NCBI GenBank assembly: GCA_023417635.1
Contig: JAEZFF010000063.1
Location: 1-11,730 of the forward strand
Length of the DNA: 11,730 bases
Direction: 5' to 3'
From: Bacillota bacterium
GTDB lineage: Bacteria; Bacillota; Clostridia; Oscillospirales; Acutalibacteraceae
Positions within the stretch are counted from its first letter, which is position 1. Each line of letters opens with the position of its first letter. The notes beneath the pieces are model-generated. The model was not told the origin of the DNA, searched no databases, and saw only the letters and a program-made list of their open reading frames with translations. The position numbers and the translations under genes are program-made. Of this stretch, positions 1-7,784 are shown piece by piece.

Positions 1-2
1 GC

Positions 3-569
3 ATGGCTGACCTAAGAGCACAGGACTCCTACAATTTTCCAATCGATCGCTGCAATTCTGAAAGTGAGCGGAAATCTTTGGCGCTAGGACATAAAAGAGT
101 CATCTATCTGTTTTTTAATTTTGCTTCCTGCTTGGCTGGGCACACTTTGCTGAATGCAGATTTGGTTCTTTTTAAGCTTCCGTGTGCTGTTTTTGATATA
201 GACAAAAATATAGATCCTCACAATCCTGCTAACCAGTATGTACTTTATCCCCTCTTGGAATTATTCAGCGCTTCTAACAGTATGTTTGTGCCGCCTGCTA
301 TAGACTACAGCCGCGGGCTTCGCTTTGAATACCCATGCTGTGAAAGTTATACTAAAATCGATATCACGCAGATTGTGCAGGACTGGAGCCAAAGTAAGCT
401 GGAGAATAACGGATTATTGCTTATGAGCAGTGATACGTCACCGTATGTTTTTTATGCTTCCAATCAGTATCAGATTTTAGGGATGCGCCCTTTTATAAGG
501 CTGAAATACGAAAACACCCCGCCGGCTGGTCTGCTGCGGTCTGTTCCGTGTGACGTGAAGATTGTATAG
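3..569 (+). CDS. DNRLRE-like domain protein, possibly 5'-truncated
   Basis: A 188-residue reading frame that opens at the window edge, so the true start may lie outside; no ribosome binding site can be judged. The C-terminal two thirds resembles DNRLRE-type beta-sandwich domains found in surface or secreted Firmicute proteins. The matching pieces are an early beta strand (ILNADLVLFKLP-like, residues about 49-60), a central segment reading KIDITQIVQDW (about 118-128) followed by ENNGLLLMSSD, and a closing strand RPFIRLKYE (about 162-170). This order (VxxxVxxW, then NxGLLL, then RPxLxIxY) is the family hallmark as I remember it. No signal peptide or catalytic residues are visible, and the first 45 residues are unlike anything I recognise. 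The role is unknown, possibly a structural or binding module. The assignment is by motif only. A decayed or frame-shifted copy is possible because the N-terminus looks poorly conserved. Confidence 0.5.
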   Translation: MADLRAQDSYNFPIDRCNSESERKSLALGHKRVIYLFFNFASCLAGHTLLNADLVLFKLPCAVFDIDKNIDPHNPANQYVLYPLLELFSASNSMFVPPAIDYSRGLRFEYPCCESYTKIDITQIVQDWSQSKLENNGLLLMSSDTSPYVFYASNQYQILGMRPFIRLKYENTPPAGLLRSVPCDVKIV

Positions 570-856
570 ACTGACAAATTGGTGCTGGCAGCTTTTAACC
601 GAAATCGGAATGAATCGTGCAGCAGCGTTGAAGCTTTCTTTTCCTTTCGTTAAGCGAGCGAGAGGAATGTTGTTCTGCTGGGAGCCGGTTTATCTCCGGA
701 ATCGAAGGCAGCACTGACAATGCGATAAATTTTTATCTTTCCGGTAGCATAAGCAATGCGGACGATGGCTGCAAACATGCAGAATTTAGACACAGCCATA
801 TTGGGCTGTAAAAATCACGGTAATTAAGAAGAACCACAAAGCTTATGATCTCTCCG

Positions 857-883
857 AAGGCGCTCTGAAATCAGGGCGCTTTT
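857..883 (+). terminator. Terminator-like hairpin
   Basis: GCGCTCTGA (860-868) pairs with TCAGGGCGC (871-879), with one G-T wobble. The two innermost pairs probably open to form a loop. AAG upstream (857-859) can extend the stem into the following TTTT (880-883). It is GC-rich and ends in a short T-run, as in a rho-independent terminator. It sits 288 bp after the stop of the upstream gene, so it may end that transcript late or belong to an unseen small transcript. The T-run is only four long, so strength is uncertain. Confidence 0.45.
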
Positions 884-1137
884 ATACATACGGCGAAATT
901 GTGACAGATTAGTAAGCTTGGTAAAAGTTCTGCTTCAAGCTCCTGACAGCACGAACTCCTATCTGATGCCTTTTTTGTGCGATTTCTCTAAAACTTACAG
1001 AATTTTGTGGCATGAAAGAATAAAAAAGGTACAAGGAAAATAATAACAATGCTCTTAAAAAGGGCCATTTGTCTGATTACGTCAAAGCATTGCAGCATAT
1101 TGCACAAAAAATATTTGTCGAATTGGCTATTTACCAA

Positions 1138-1167
1138 TTGACAACGGCACAGAAAATGTGGTTAACT
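1138..1167 (+). promoter_or_regulatory. Candidate sigma-A promoter of the riboside operon
   Basis: A perfect TTGACA (1138-1143) is followed after 18 bp by TTAACT (1162-1167), a weak -10 matching about half of TATAAT. It lies about 80 bp before the TTG start of the regulator-kinase gene in AT-rich DNA. The -10 overlaps the first of two palindromes, which would suit repression by a LacI-type protein. The perfect -35 is the main support; the poor -10 keeps confidence low. Confidence 0.35.
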
Positions 1168-1175
1168 TGTACAAG
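1166..1175. promoter_or_regulatory. Palindrome, candidate operator 1
   Basis: CTTGTACAAG is a perfect 10-bp palindrome. With its flanks (TTAA before, AAAA after) the outermost two pairs also match, giving an 18-bp site with 14 symmetrical positions. It overlaps the candidate -10 and start region, a usual place for a LacI-family operator. The centre is TA rather than the CG common in LacI-family operators, so binding by the downstream regulator is a guess. Confidence 0.3.
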
Positions 1176-1186
1176 AAAATCATTTC

Positions 1187-1200
1187 GGAAAACATTTTCC
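1187..1200. promoter_or_regulatory. Palindrome, candidate operator 2
   Basis: GGAAAA-CA-TTTTCC is a perfect 6+6 inverted repeat with a two-base centre, 44 bp before the start codon of the fused regulator. Its size and AT-rich arms resemble LacI-family and catabolite (cre-like) operators, but the centre is CA rather than CG. It could be an autoregulatory site for the fused repressor or a site for CcpA. No second copy was noticed elsewhere in the window. Confidence 0.35.
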
Positions 1201-1244
1201 TATGTAAAGTGAATGCGTAAAAAACGAAAGGAGACAAAAACGAG

Positions 1245-3140
1245 TTGACATTAAAAGAAATCGCCGAACTGGCGAATGTTTCTGTCTCAACTGTATCGAA
1301 AGTCATTAACAAAAAAGACGAGAGTATCAGCGAAGAGACCAGAGAAAGAATCATTGCAATTGTTGAAAAGTATCATTATTCGCCCTACATGGACCGTATG
1401 TCAGAGGAATCAAGACCATCGCTGATTCTGGGCGTATTAATTGGGCAGTCAGCCGATTACAGCTTTTTAACCGGGGTTGTAAAACAGGCCAGAGCACGCG
1501 GGTACAGCACAATCGTTTGCACATCGTCATCGGCGGAAGAAGAACTGCAGAATTTCCAAATCCTTCTGGCGCATCATGTCGATGGAATTCTCTGGAACAA
1601 AGAACCGTATTCGGTTCAGCAGGCTCCCGAAGATATTTTGCACAGTTCCATAAAAGTTTCCACTCTGGACGGAGAGAAAAAGCCTTCTGCGGCAAATGTG
1701 TATTTTTCCTATGAGGCGATGGGATACGCCGCCGCTGAGAGCTTGGCTGCTCTAGGTCATAAAAACATTGGCTGCATTATTTCTAAGAACGATTTTGCAG
1801 TGAAGAGCTTTCTCAAGGGAGTCAGCCGCTGCCTTTTTGATCACCAGACTACTGTGACCAATGATTTTCTTTTCTGTTCCACATCATCCTGCAATGCCAT
1901 CTGGCTGCAATCGCACACCGGCATCATCTGCTGTGACCCTGCGGCGCTGGAAAGAATTACAACCATGGTACAGTACCTGAACCTTATCGTGCCAGAAGAA
2001 GTATCGGTTGTCGGCATCGACACCGAGAACATGAAAATTAACGGGGTGCAGGTTTCGTCAATTCCACGTCCTTTTGAGGAGCTTAGCGCATTTGCGACCA
2101 ATCAGTTAATTAGTGCGATTGAGTCGACGAAAACCGCTGCCGGAGTATTTCGGAAAAAGTACCATGTTATAAGCAGAGACAGCATCGCTCCGCCAAAGAA
2201 AATCAAACGCAGCCATATTGTAATTCTCGGAACGGTTAACGTCGATACTCTGCTGCTTGTTGATAAACAGCCTGAACCTGGGGAAACACTAAATGTGCGC
2301 AGGCGAGTTATCATGCCCGGCGGCAAAGGGCTGAACCAAGCCATTGGAGTTTCACGGTTAGGTGCTTCAGCAGCACTGATTTCCGCACTGGGGAGCGATT
2401 ACGACGGGCGGCAGATTTTCAAGTTTTTAACGTCCAATTCCATCTGCACAGACGGTGTAACCCTGCGTGACGAAGTGCCGACCGGGCATGCATATATATT
2501 TATACAGAGGGATGCCGAAAGTAACATCTCCGTATATGATGGAGCCAATGCGGTGCTCACGGCGAAAGATGTTGACCAATATGAGAAACTGTTTGAAAAT
2601 GCCGATTACTGTTTGCTGCAGACGGAGCTGAATCAGGAGCTTGTCCTTCATGCAGCAAAAATTGCGCACAAACATCATGCAAAAGTTATTCTGAAACCAT
2701 GCGCCGTGTCATCACTTCTTCCGGAGCTGATTCAAAACACGGACATTCTGGTTCCAAACAGCAAGGAAGCTGCCGAGCTGCTTCCAGATGCCGGTTCGGT
2801 GGAAGAGCAGGCATCAACTTTCCTCAGTCAGGGAGCAGGCACCGTCATCATCACGCTTGCCAACAAGGGCTGCTTTTTTCGGAATGACAAAATGGCAGAA
2901 TACATCCCTGCGGCACGCATTACACCGGTCGACACAACCGGTGCAGCCGATGCTTTTATTGCAACACTCGCTTTCTATCTTTCTCTGGGGAATCCAATAG
3001 AAAAAGCAATCCAATATGCGACCTGCGCGGCAGGCCTTTCAACTACCAGGCACGGCGTACCGCCGGCGATGGTCAACAGGGAAAACCTTGAACTGTATTA
3101 TTTCGAACATCAGACTGACTTTGGGAGAATTACAAAATGA
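1245..3140 (+). CDS. LacI-family regulator fused to a PfkB/ribokinase domain
   Basis: A 631-residue two-function protein in one uninterrupted frame. Residues 1-48 are a LacI helix-turn-helix (TLKEIAELANVSVSTVSKVI, then an ETRERI helix). Residues about 58-315 are a periplasmic-binding-protein-like sensor domain. After a basic linker (PPKKIKRS), residues about 325-631 form a PfkB-family sugar kinase with GGKGLNQA at 359-366 and the C-terminal signature DTTGAADAF at 563-571, placing the likely catalytic base at D569. The usual signature is GAGD; here the second Gly is Ala. Ordinary LacI regulators have about 330-340 residues and ribokinases about 300, so this is a full-length fusion of both. The start is TTG, chosen because AAAGGAGA (1227-1234) lies 10 bases upstream and the HTH begins at once. 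The hinge segment (SPYMDRMSEE) lacks the usual NxxAR pattern. It overlaps the next kinase by ATGA. Likely role: sense a pentose or its phosphate, repress this operon, and phosphorylate the sugar. Confidence 0.88.
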   Translation: MTLKEIAELANVSVSTVSKVINKKDESISEETRERIIAIVEKYHYSPYMDRMSEESRPSLILGVLIGQSADYSFLTGVVKQARARGYSTIVCTSSSAEEELQNFQILLAHHVDGILWNKEPYSVQQAPEDILHSSIKVSTLDGEKKPSAANVYFSYEAMGYAAAESLAALGHKNIGCIISKNDFAVKSFLKGVSRCLFDHQTTVTNDFLFCSTSSCNAIWLQSHTGIICCDPAALERITTMVQYLNLIVPEEVSVVGIDTENMKINGVQVSSIPRPFEELSAFATNQLISAIESTKTAAGVFRKKYHVISRDSIAPPKKIKRSHIVILGTVNVDTLLLVDKQPEPGETLNVRRRVIMPGGKGLNQAIGVSRLGASAALISALGSDYDGRQIFKFLTSNSICTDGVTLRDEVPTGHAYIFIQRDAESNISVYDGANAVLTAKDVDQYEKLFENADYCLLQTELNQELVLHAAKIAHKHHAKVILKPCAVSSLLPELIQNTDILVPNSKEAAELLPDAGSVEEQASTFLSQGAGTVIITLANKGCFFRNDKMAEYIPAARITPVDTTGAADAFIATLAFYLSLGNPIEKAIQYATCAAGLSTTRHGVPPAMVNRENLELYYFEHQTDFGRITK

Positions 3141-4042
3141 AAAAGCTTGTACTGGGATCGTTGAATCTTGACAGAACCTACCAAGTCACCGATCTTGTCA
3201 AACCAAAAGAAACAATAGCCGCCAAAGGATATGAGTCATACTGCGGAGGAAAGGGCTTTAATCAAGCTGTTGCGCTGGCACGGGCAGGCAGCGAAGTCTT
3301 TTTTGCCGGTGTTGTCGGCAGCGATGGAGGGGAACTGCTGGAGGCACTTCAGGCTGATTCCATTCGCACCGATTATATTAAGCGGTCTTCTTCTCCAAAC
3401 GGGCATGCTGTCATCCAGGTGGACCACAGCGGGCAAAACTGCATCATTGTGGTTGCAGGTTCAAACGGTAAGGTCACTCAGCAATATATTGATGAAGTCC
3501 TGTCGCATTTTTCCGAAGGTGATCTCATCGTTCTGCAAAATGAAATTTCCTGTGTGGGGTATGCAATCGACCAGGCAAGTAAAAAAGGTCTAATTATTGC
3601 ATTTAATCCTTCGCCGATGAATGAGGCGATTCAGTCCTGCAACATGAAAGAAGTGGACATTCTGCTTGTTAATGAAGTGGAGAGCGCTGCACTGTTTGGT
3701 TCAGATGAGGAAGAAATAATCTTGGAGAAACTGAAAAAAGAGTATCCCAGGATGTCAGTAGTTCTCACTAAGGGCATTAACGGAGCCTCGTTCCTCAACG
3801 CAAAGGGAAGCAGATTCTTCTCACCGGTTCTGGACAATGAAGCAGTAGACACCACAGCTGCAGGTGATACGTTTACTGGATATTTTCTGCATGAGTTCTG
3901 CAAAAGTGGAAATCCAGCCGAAGCATTGCGGGTTGCATCCGTGGCAAGCGGCATTTCTGTCACAAGGAGAGGAGCTTCGCCTTCCATCCCGTTTAACAAT
4001 GAAGTTCAGGAGTATGACGGCCCCGTTGTTTCCCGGAACTGA
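3137..4042 (+). CDS. Ribokinase-like PfkB sugar kinase
   Basis: A 301-residue cytoplasmic kinase of normal ribokinase length. Visible features are the N-terminal strand with GSLNLD (D12, expected to contact the sugar), the first PfkB signature GGKGFNQAVALARAG (37-51), and the second signature DTTAAGDTF (238-246) with D244 as the likely catalytic base; E. coli RbsK has a closely similar signature. It would transfer phosphate from ATP to a pentose, most simply ribose to ribose 5-phosphate. The start overlaps the stop of the fused regulator (ATGA) and is preceded by GGGAGA (3123-3128), so the two are translationally coupled. It is the second PfkB domain in the operon, so the two may act on different sugars or one may be mainly regulatory. 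The exact substrate cannot be read from sequence, and nucleoside or pseudouridine kinase activity is possible. Confidence 0.85.
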   Translation: MKKLVLGSLNLDRTYQVTDLVKPKETIAAKGYESYCGGKGFNQAVALARAGSEVFFAGVVGSDGGELLEALQADSIRTDYIKRSSSPNGHAVIQVDHSGQNCIIVVAGSNGKVTQQYIDEVLSHFSEGDLIVLQNEISCVGYAIDQASKKGLIIAFNPSPMNEAIQSCNMKEVDILLVNEVESAALFGSDEEEIILEKLKKEYPRMSVVLTKGINGASFLNAKGSRFFSPVLDNEAVDTTAAGDTFTGYFLHEFCKSGNPAEALRVASVASGISVTRRGASPSIPFNNEVQEYDGPVVSRN

Positions 4043-4084
4043 ACGATTCGATTCCATTAAGTTTTGAAATAAGGTGAGGTGCCA

Positions 4085-5581
4085 ATGAGTAACGATTATC
4101 TGTGCAGGGCGGAAAAGCTTTGCAAAACATTCGATTCCACCGTGGCGTTGGCAGATGTGGATCTTGCGGTAAAAAAAGGTGAAATTCATGGCCTGATTGG
4201 AGAAAATGGTTCAGGAAAATCGACAATATCCTCCATTTTCGCGGGAATCAGAAAGCCAACCAGCGGAACAATGTATCTTGACGGCAAGGTGTATTCCCCA
4301 ACGGACACGATTGATGCCATGGACCACGGTGTGAGCATGGTCGTGCAGGAACAAAACACCATCGGCAAAGTTTCCGTGGCTGCCAACATCTTTTTCGGGA
4401 AGGAACAGCTTTTTACCAAAGCTGGCGTCATCAACGTAAAAAAGATGTATGGAGAAGCGCAGAAAGCACTTGAAACCATTGGGGTTACTCACATTAAGCC
4501 CCAAGACAATATTGATGACCTTACATTTGAAGACAGAAAACTTGTGGAACTTGCCCGCGCGTTTTATACAACTCCGAAGCTCTGGATTGTGGACGAAACA
4601 TCTACGGCGCTTACGGTCAACGGGCGCGAAATTCTGTACAAGCTGATGAAGCACCAGCGCGAAAGCGGTGGATCGGTGCTGTTCATTTCCCACGACATTG
4701 ATGAGATTATGAACATGTGCGATTCGCTGACTATCTTCCGAGACGGCGTGGTTACCGCAAAACTTGACAAAGAGCAGTTTTCCGCGGAAACCATAAAAAG
4801 CCTGATGATTGGCCGGGATATGTCGGGCCATTACTACCGGGAAGATGCCGGCGGAAAATGTGACAGTGAAGTTGTTTTGCAGGCGGAAAACGTTACGGCA
4901 AAGAATCTTACAGATATTTCTCTTTCGCTGCATAAGGGCGAAATTTTGGGAGTCGGCGGCTTGAGCGACTGCGGAATGCACGAGCTGGGAAAAGTGCTGT
5001 TTGGACTAATAGAACCGGTTTCCGGCAAAGTCCTCATGCACGATGGCCGAAAAGTCAAAAGCGCCGCATGGGCCGTTAACGAAGGAATAGCATATGTTTC
5101 CAAAAACCGCGACAAAGAATCTCTTATGCCGATTTGCAGCATCAAAGATAACATCTGCCTTCCTTCACTCAAAAATATTGCAAAATATGGCTTTGTGACG
5201 AAAAAGTCAGAAAATCAGCTGGCAAAAAAATGGTCTGAAAATCTTGAAGTGAAGGCCGGGTCTATCAACGAATACTGCAATGAACTGAGCGGCGGCAACA
5301 AGCAGAAAGTCGTTCTTGCGAAATGGCTGGCGAAAGGTTCTGATATTATGATTCTCGACTGCCCAACCCGGGGCATTGACATTGGTGCAAAAGCTTCTAT
5401 TTATCAACTCATTGAGAAACTGAAGAACAGCGGAAAATCAATTATTCTGATTTCAGAAGAACTTCCGGAACTGATTGGCATGAGTGACCGGATTATAACG
5501 CTGAAGGACGGGAAAATCTCGGGTGAATTTTTTCGCAGCGAAGGATTGTCGGAAACAAAACTGATTCAGAATATGATATGA
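4085..5581 (+). CDS. Sugar ABC transporter ATPase, RbsA/MglA type
   Basis: A 498-residue double ATPase that powers import through the two permeases downstream. In the first half, Walker A (GENGSGKST, 39-47) and Walker B with its Glu (VDET, D170/E171) are intact, but the signature segment is degenerate (LTFEDRKLVELA instead of LSxGxxQ). In the second half, Walker A is degenerate (GLSDCGMHE), the signature LSGGNKQK (401-408) is intact, and Walker B reads LDCPTRGID, with Cys426 in place of the catalytic Glu. In the head-to-tail dimer this leaves one complete ATP site and one degenerate site; a degenerate second Walker A is usual in this family. I chose ATG 4085 over the in-frame GTG 4079 because the Shine-Dalgarno AAGGTGAGG (4071-4079) runs into the GTG. 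It starts 42 bp after the kinase gene. Confidence 0.9.
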   Translation: MSNDYLCRAEKLCKTFDSTVALADVDLAVKKGEIHGLIGENGSGKSTISSIFAGIRKPTSGTMYLDGKVYSPTDTIDAMDHGVSMVVQEQNTIGKVSVAANIFFGKEQLFTKAGVINVKKMYGEAQKALETIGVTHIKPQDNIDDLTFEDRKLVELARAFYTTPKLWIVDETSTALTVNGREILYKLMKHQRESGGSVLFISHDIDEIMNMCDSLTIFRDGVVTAKLDKEQFSAETIKSLMIGRDMSGHYYREDAGGKCDSEVVLQAENVTAKNLTDISLSLHKGEILGVGGLSDCGMHELGKVLFGLIEPVSGKVLMHDGRKVKSAAWAVNEGIAYVSKNRDKESLMPICSIKDNICLPSLKNIAKYGFVTKKSENQLAKKWSENLEVKAGSINEYCNELSGGNKQKVVLAKWLAKGSDIMILDCPTRGIDIGAKASIYQLIEKLKNSGKSIILISEELPELIGMSDRIITLKDGKISGEFFRSEGLSETKLIQNMI

Positions 5582-5595
5582 GGCAAGAGGGAAAG

Positions 5596-6555
5596 ATGGA
5601 TAACAGTACTACTCAAGTAAACCCCAAAAAGCAGGTGAATCTTAAAAAGATTCTGCGCAATTATTTTTCTTTTATCGGGCTCATAATCGTCGCGGTGGTT
5701 TTTGAAGTCCTGACCGAAGGCGATTTGTTCGGGTCCCGGAACCTGGTAAACATTTTTAACAACTTCTTCAGCATCGGGCTGGGTGCAATGGGTGTCGTTT
5801 TTCTCATGTCGCTCGGTGAACTGGACCTCTCTGTCGGCGCAACTGCCGGTTTGGCCGCGGCGCTTGCGGCTTATGCGGCGCGTGCCAATCTGGCTTTGAT
5901 CCTTCCGGTTGCCATTGCCGCCGGTATTATGATTGGCCTGCTGAACGGCGTGATTATTTCAAAGTTCAAAGTAGAATCTTTCATTGGGACACTTGCAATG
6001 TCTTTTATTGCCAGAGGCATCACAACATGGCTGCTGAACGGCTCCGTTGGAATTCCAATTTCTCAGAATTTTTTCGACCAGAATTCCATTAAAATTACCG
6101 TCTTTGTTTTTTTCCTGGTTGTGTTGTTTCTGCTGTTTGAATTCATGCCGTTCGGCAAACGCTGCAGAGCAATCGGCTCCTCTTCAAATGCAGCGCGGCA
6201 AGCCGGCGTCACGGTTGAGAAAACAAAAATTCTTGCGTTTGTTATTTCGGGCCTTATGTGCGGCCTGGTAGGTTTCTTCAGTTTGGTTCGCACATGCACA
6301 GCCTCATCTCAGACAGGAAACGCATTTGAGTTTGATGTTCTTCTTGCCGTCCTGTTCGGCGGCATGCCTCTGACAGGCGGTTGGCCTGTAAAATTCCGGT
6401 CGGCGGTCATTGGCAGTATCGCTATGGCAATCATGAAAAATGGGATGTCTATTATGGGCATTGACGGCCTTATGCAGCAGATTGTGGAAGGCGTCATCCT
6501 GATTATCATTGTTGTTATTGCATTCGACCGCAAAAGTGCCGGTATAATCAAGTGA
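5596..6555 (+). CDS. Sugar ABC transporter permease, RbsC type (first)
   Basis: A 319-residue integral membrane protein with about ten hydrophobic segments, typical of the RbsC/AraH-type permeases that work with a double-domain ATPase. The family motif GELDLSVGATAGLAAALAA and the following GLLNGVIISKFKVESFIGTL are clear. An in-frame ATG at 5578 overlaps the ATPase stop, but ATG 5596 has GAGGG (5587-5591) just upstream and gives a natural cytoplasmic N-terminus (MDNSTTQ), so I prefer it. Translation is probably coupled to the ATPase gene. It would form half of the transmembrane channel, likely paired with the second permease at 7931 because the two differ clearly in sequence. Substrate specificity is not readable from the permease. 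Confidence 0.88.
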   Translation: MDNSTTQVNPKKQVNLKKILRNYFSFIGLIIVAVVFEVLTEGDLFGSRNLVNIFNNFFSIGLGAMGVVFLMSLGELDLSVGATAGLAAALAAYAARANLALILPVAIAAGIMIGLLNGVIISKFKVESFIGTLAMSFIARGITTWLLNGSVGIPISQNFFDQNSIKITVFVFFLVVLFLLFEFMPFGKRCRAIGSSSNAARQAGVTVEKTKILAFVISGLMCGLVGFFSLVRTCTASSQTGNAFEFDVLLAVLFGGMPLTGGWPVKFRSAVIGSIAMAIMKNGMSIMGIDGLMQQIVEGVILIIIVVIAFDRKSAGIIK

Positions 6556-6599
6556 TCATCAAGAATTCATCTTGTTGATTAAATATGGGAGGTAAAGAA

Positions 6600-7784
6600 A
6601 TGAAAAAAGTACTATCGCTGCTTCTGGTGCTGGCTATGGCTGTCAGTTTACTCGCAGGCTGCTCTGGCAAAGCGAGTAGCTCAGACACAGCATCTGGAAC
6701 AAACTCGGCTGCATCAACAAACGCAAAAAATCCCAAAAAGTTCAAAATCGGTTTTCCCTGGGCGACTTCTTCCACAGACCCGACGTTCGTGTCAATCGTA
6801 ACGAATGTCAAAGCTGCCGTAGAATCGGCAGGTGGAGAACTTGTTCTCGTCAACAGCGACCTTTCCGCAGATTCCCTTGTCAATAACGTGACCGACCTTA
6901 TCAGCCGCGGAGTAAACGGCATCATCCTGATGCCTGCTTCGGACTCCATGCTCCCAACAGTGGACCGCCTGTGCTCCAACGCTGGAGTATATTACTCCAC
7001 AATGTTCCGCACCATCACCGATCCAGCAATTCACAAGCAAATTTACAGCTCGAAATATTTTGCCGGCGGATGCAACGAAGATGACGAAAAGTGCGCTTAT
7101 GACATTACAAAGACGCTGTCCAGCCAAGGCGTGAAAAATCTCTGCGTTATCAACATTGCGAAAGGCGATACTTCTTCTGACCTCCGTGATAAGGGCGTGG
7201 CAAAAGCAGTAAAAGAAACAGGGATCAAACTGCTCAATACCACCTACAGCATTGCGGCACAGACCGATATGACGAAAGCGATCGAAAGCTACATTGCCGC
7301 ATACCCTGAAATGGACGGAATCCTTCTGGCAGGCACTTACTGCCCGGCGGCACTGCCCACCATTGAAAAGGCCCTTTCCGACCATAAGCTTGCAGGTAAA
7401 GTCAAAGTAGGCAGAATTGACTTTGACTCAACCATGGGCCAGTACTTTGCGGACAAATCCTTTAATGTTGCTTACGGCGGTCAGCAGCAGATTGACCCGC
7501 TTCTTTCCACAGTAATCCTTGTGAACTCCGTTATCGGCACTCCAGTCGTGAAGGACAAGCCGTTCACTCTCGTTACGAATTACCTGAAACTGACCTCAAA
7601 GTCGGAAGCAGACGATTTCCTGAAATATTTCCTCGGCAGCACACCGGTCTATACCTCCGACGAACTCAAAAAGAGCCTGATTAAGTACTACAACTCCAGC
7701 ATTGATGAAAACACCTTTAAGAAAATGGTGGACAGCTTCACCGTTGCCGATGTCGTTTCAAGGCACAAGAGCATTGTAAAATAA
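6600..7784 (+). CDS. Solute-binding lipoprotein, RbsB-like
   Basis: A 394-residue secreted lipoprotein. The N-terminus has MKKV, a hydrophobic stretch, and the lipobox LLAGC with lipidated Cys21, then a Ser/Thr/Ala-rich tether (about 22-45). The mature part begins KKFKIGFPWATSSTDPTFVSIV, the first strand and helix of the sugar-binding type I fold, followed by VNNVTDLISRGVNGIILMPASDS, the usual second-helix region. It would capture the substrate outside the membrane and deliver it to the permeases. It is longer than classic RbsB (about 290-300). ATG 6600 was chosen because GGGAGG (6587-6592) lies 7 bases before it; an upstream in-frame ATG at 6585 overlaps that Shine-Dalgarno. It lies between the two permease genes and is followed by a strong hairpin that may favour high expression. 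The ligand is inferred from neighbours as a riboside or pentose. Confidence 0.87.
   Translation: MKKVLSLLLVLAMAVSLLAGCSGKASSSDTASGTNSAASTNAKNPKKFKIGFPWATSSTDPTFVSIVTNVKAAVESAGGELVLVNSDLSADSLVNNVTDLISRGVNGIILMPASDSMLPTVDRLCSNAGVYYSTMFRTITDPAIHKQIYSSKYFAGGCNEDDEKCAYDITKTLSSQGVKNLCVINIAKGDTSSDLRDKGVAKAVKETGIKLLNTTYSIAAQTDMTKAIESYIAAYPEMDGILLAGTYCPAALPTIEKALSDHKLAGKVKVGRIDFDSTMGQYFADKSFNVAYGGQQQIDPLLSTVILVNSVIGTPVVKDKPFTLVTNYLKLTSKSEADDFLKYFLGSTPVYTSDELKKSLIKYYNSSIDENTFKKMVDSFTVADVVSRHKSIVK

Larger units (their letters stand above)
570..1244. other. Long intergenic region with no convincing gene
   Basis: About 675 bp between the DNRLRE-like gene and the fused regulator. Stops are frequent in all frames and I see no protein family. 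It holds a small hairpin (ACAGCC 792-797 with GGCTGT 804-809), a terminator-like hairpin at 857-883, an inverted repeat AATTGG/CCAATT (1121-1126 and 1134-1139), and, in the last 110 bp, a candidate promoter and two palindromes described separately. The last 200 bp are distinctly AT-rich, as expected for a promoter region. I see no tRNA or recognisable riboswitch. Confidence 0.6.

Noticed and set aside
610..717. A 35-codon reading frame (MNRAAALKLSFPF start) in the long intergenic region.
   Set aside because: No ribosome binding site, no recognisable family and no conserved context; most likely chance.
792..809. ACAGCC/GGCTGT hairpin as a terminator or riboswitch piece.
   Set aside because: Only six base pairs, no T-run on the + strand, and no conserved riboswitch core around it.
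4211..4981. A 256-residue - strand reading frame.
   Set aside because: It lies wholly antisense to the ABC ATPase gene, which has clear motifs; it is a codon-bias shadow.
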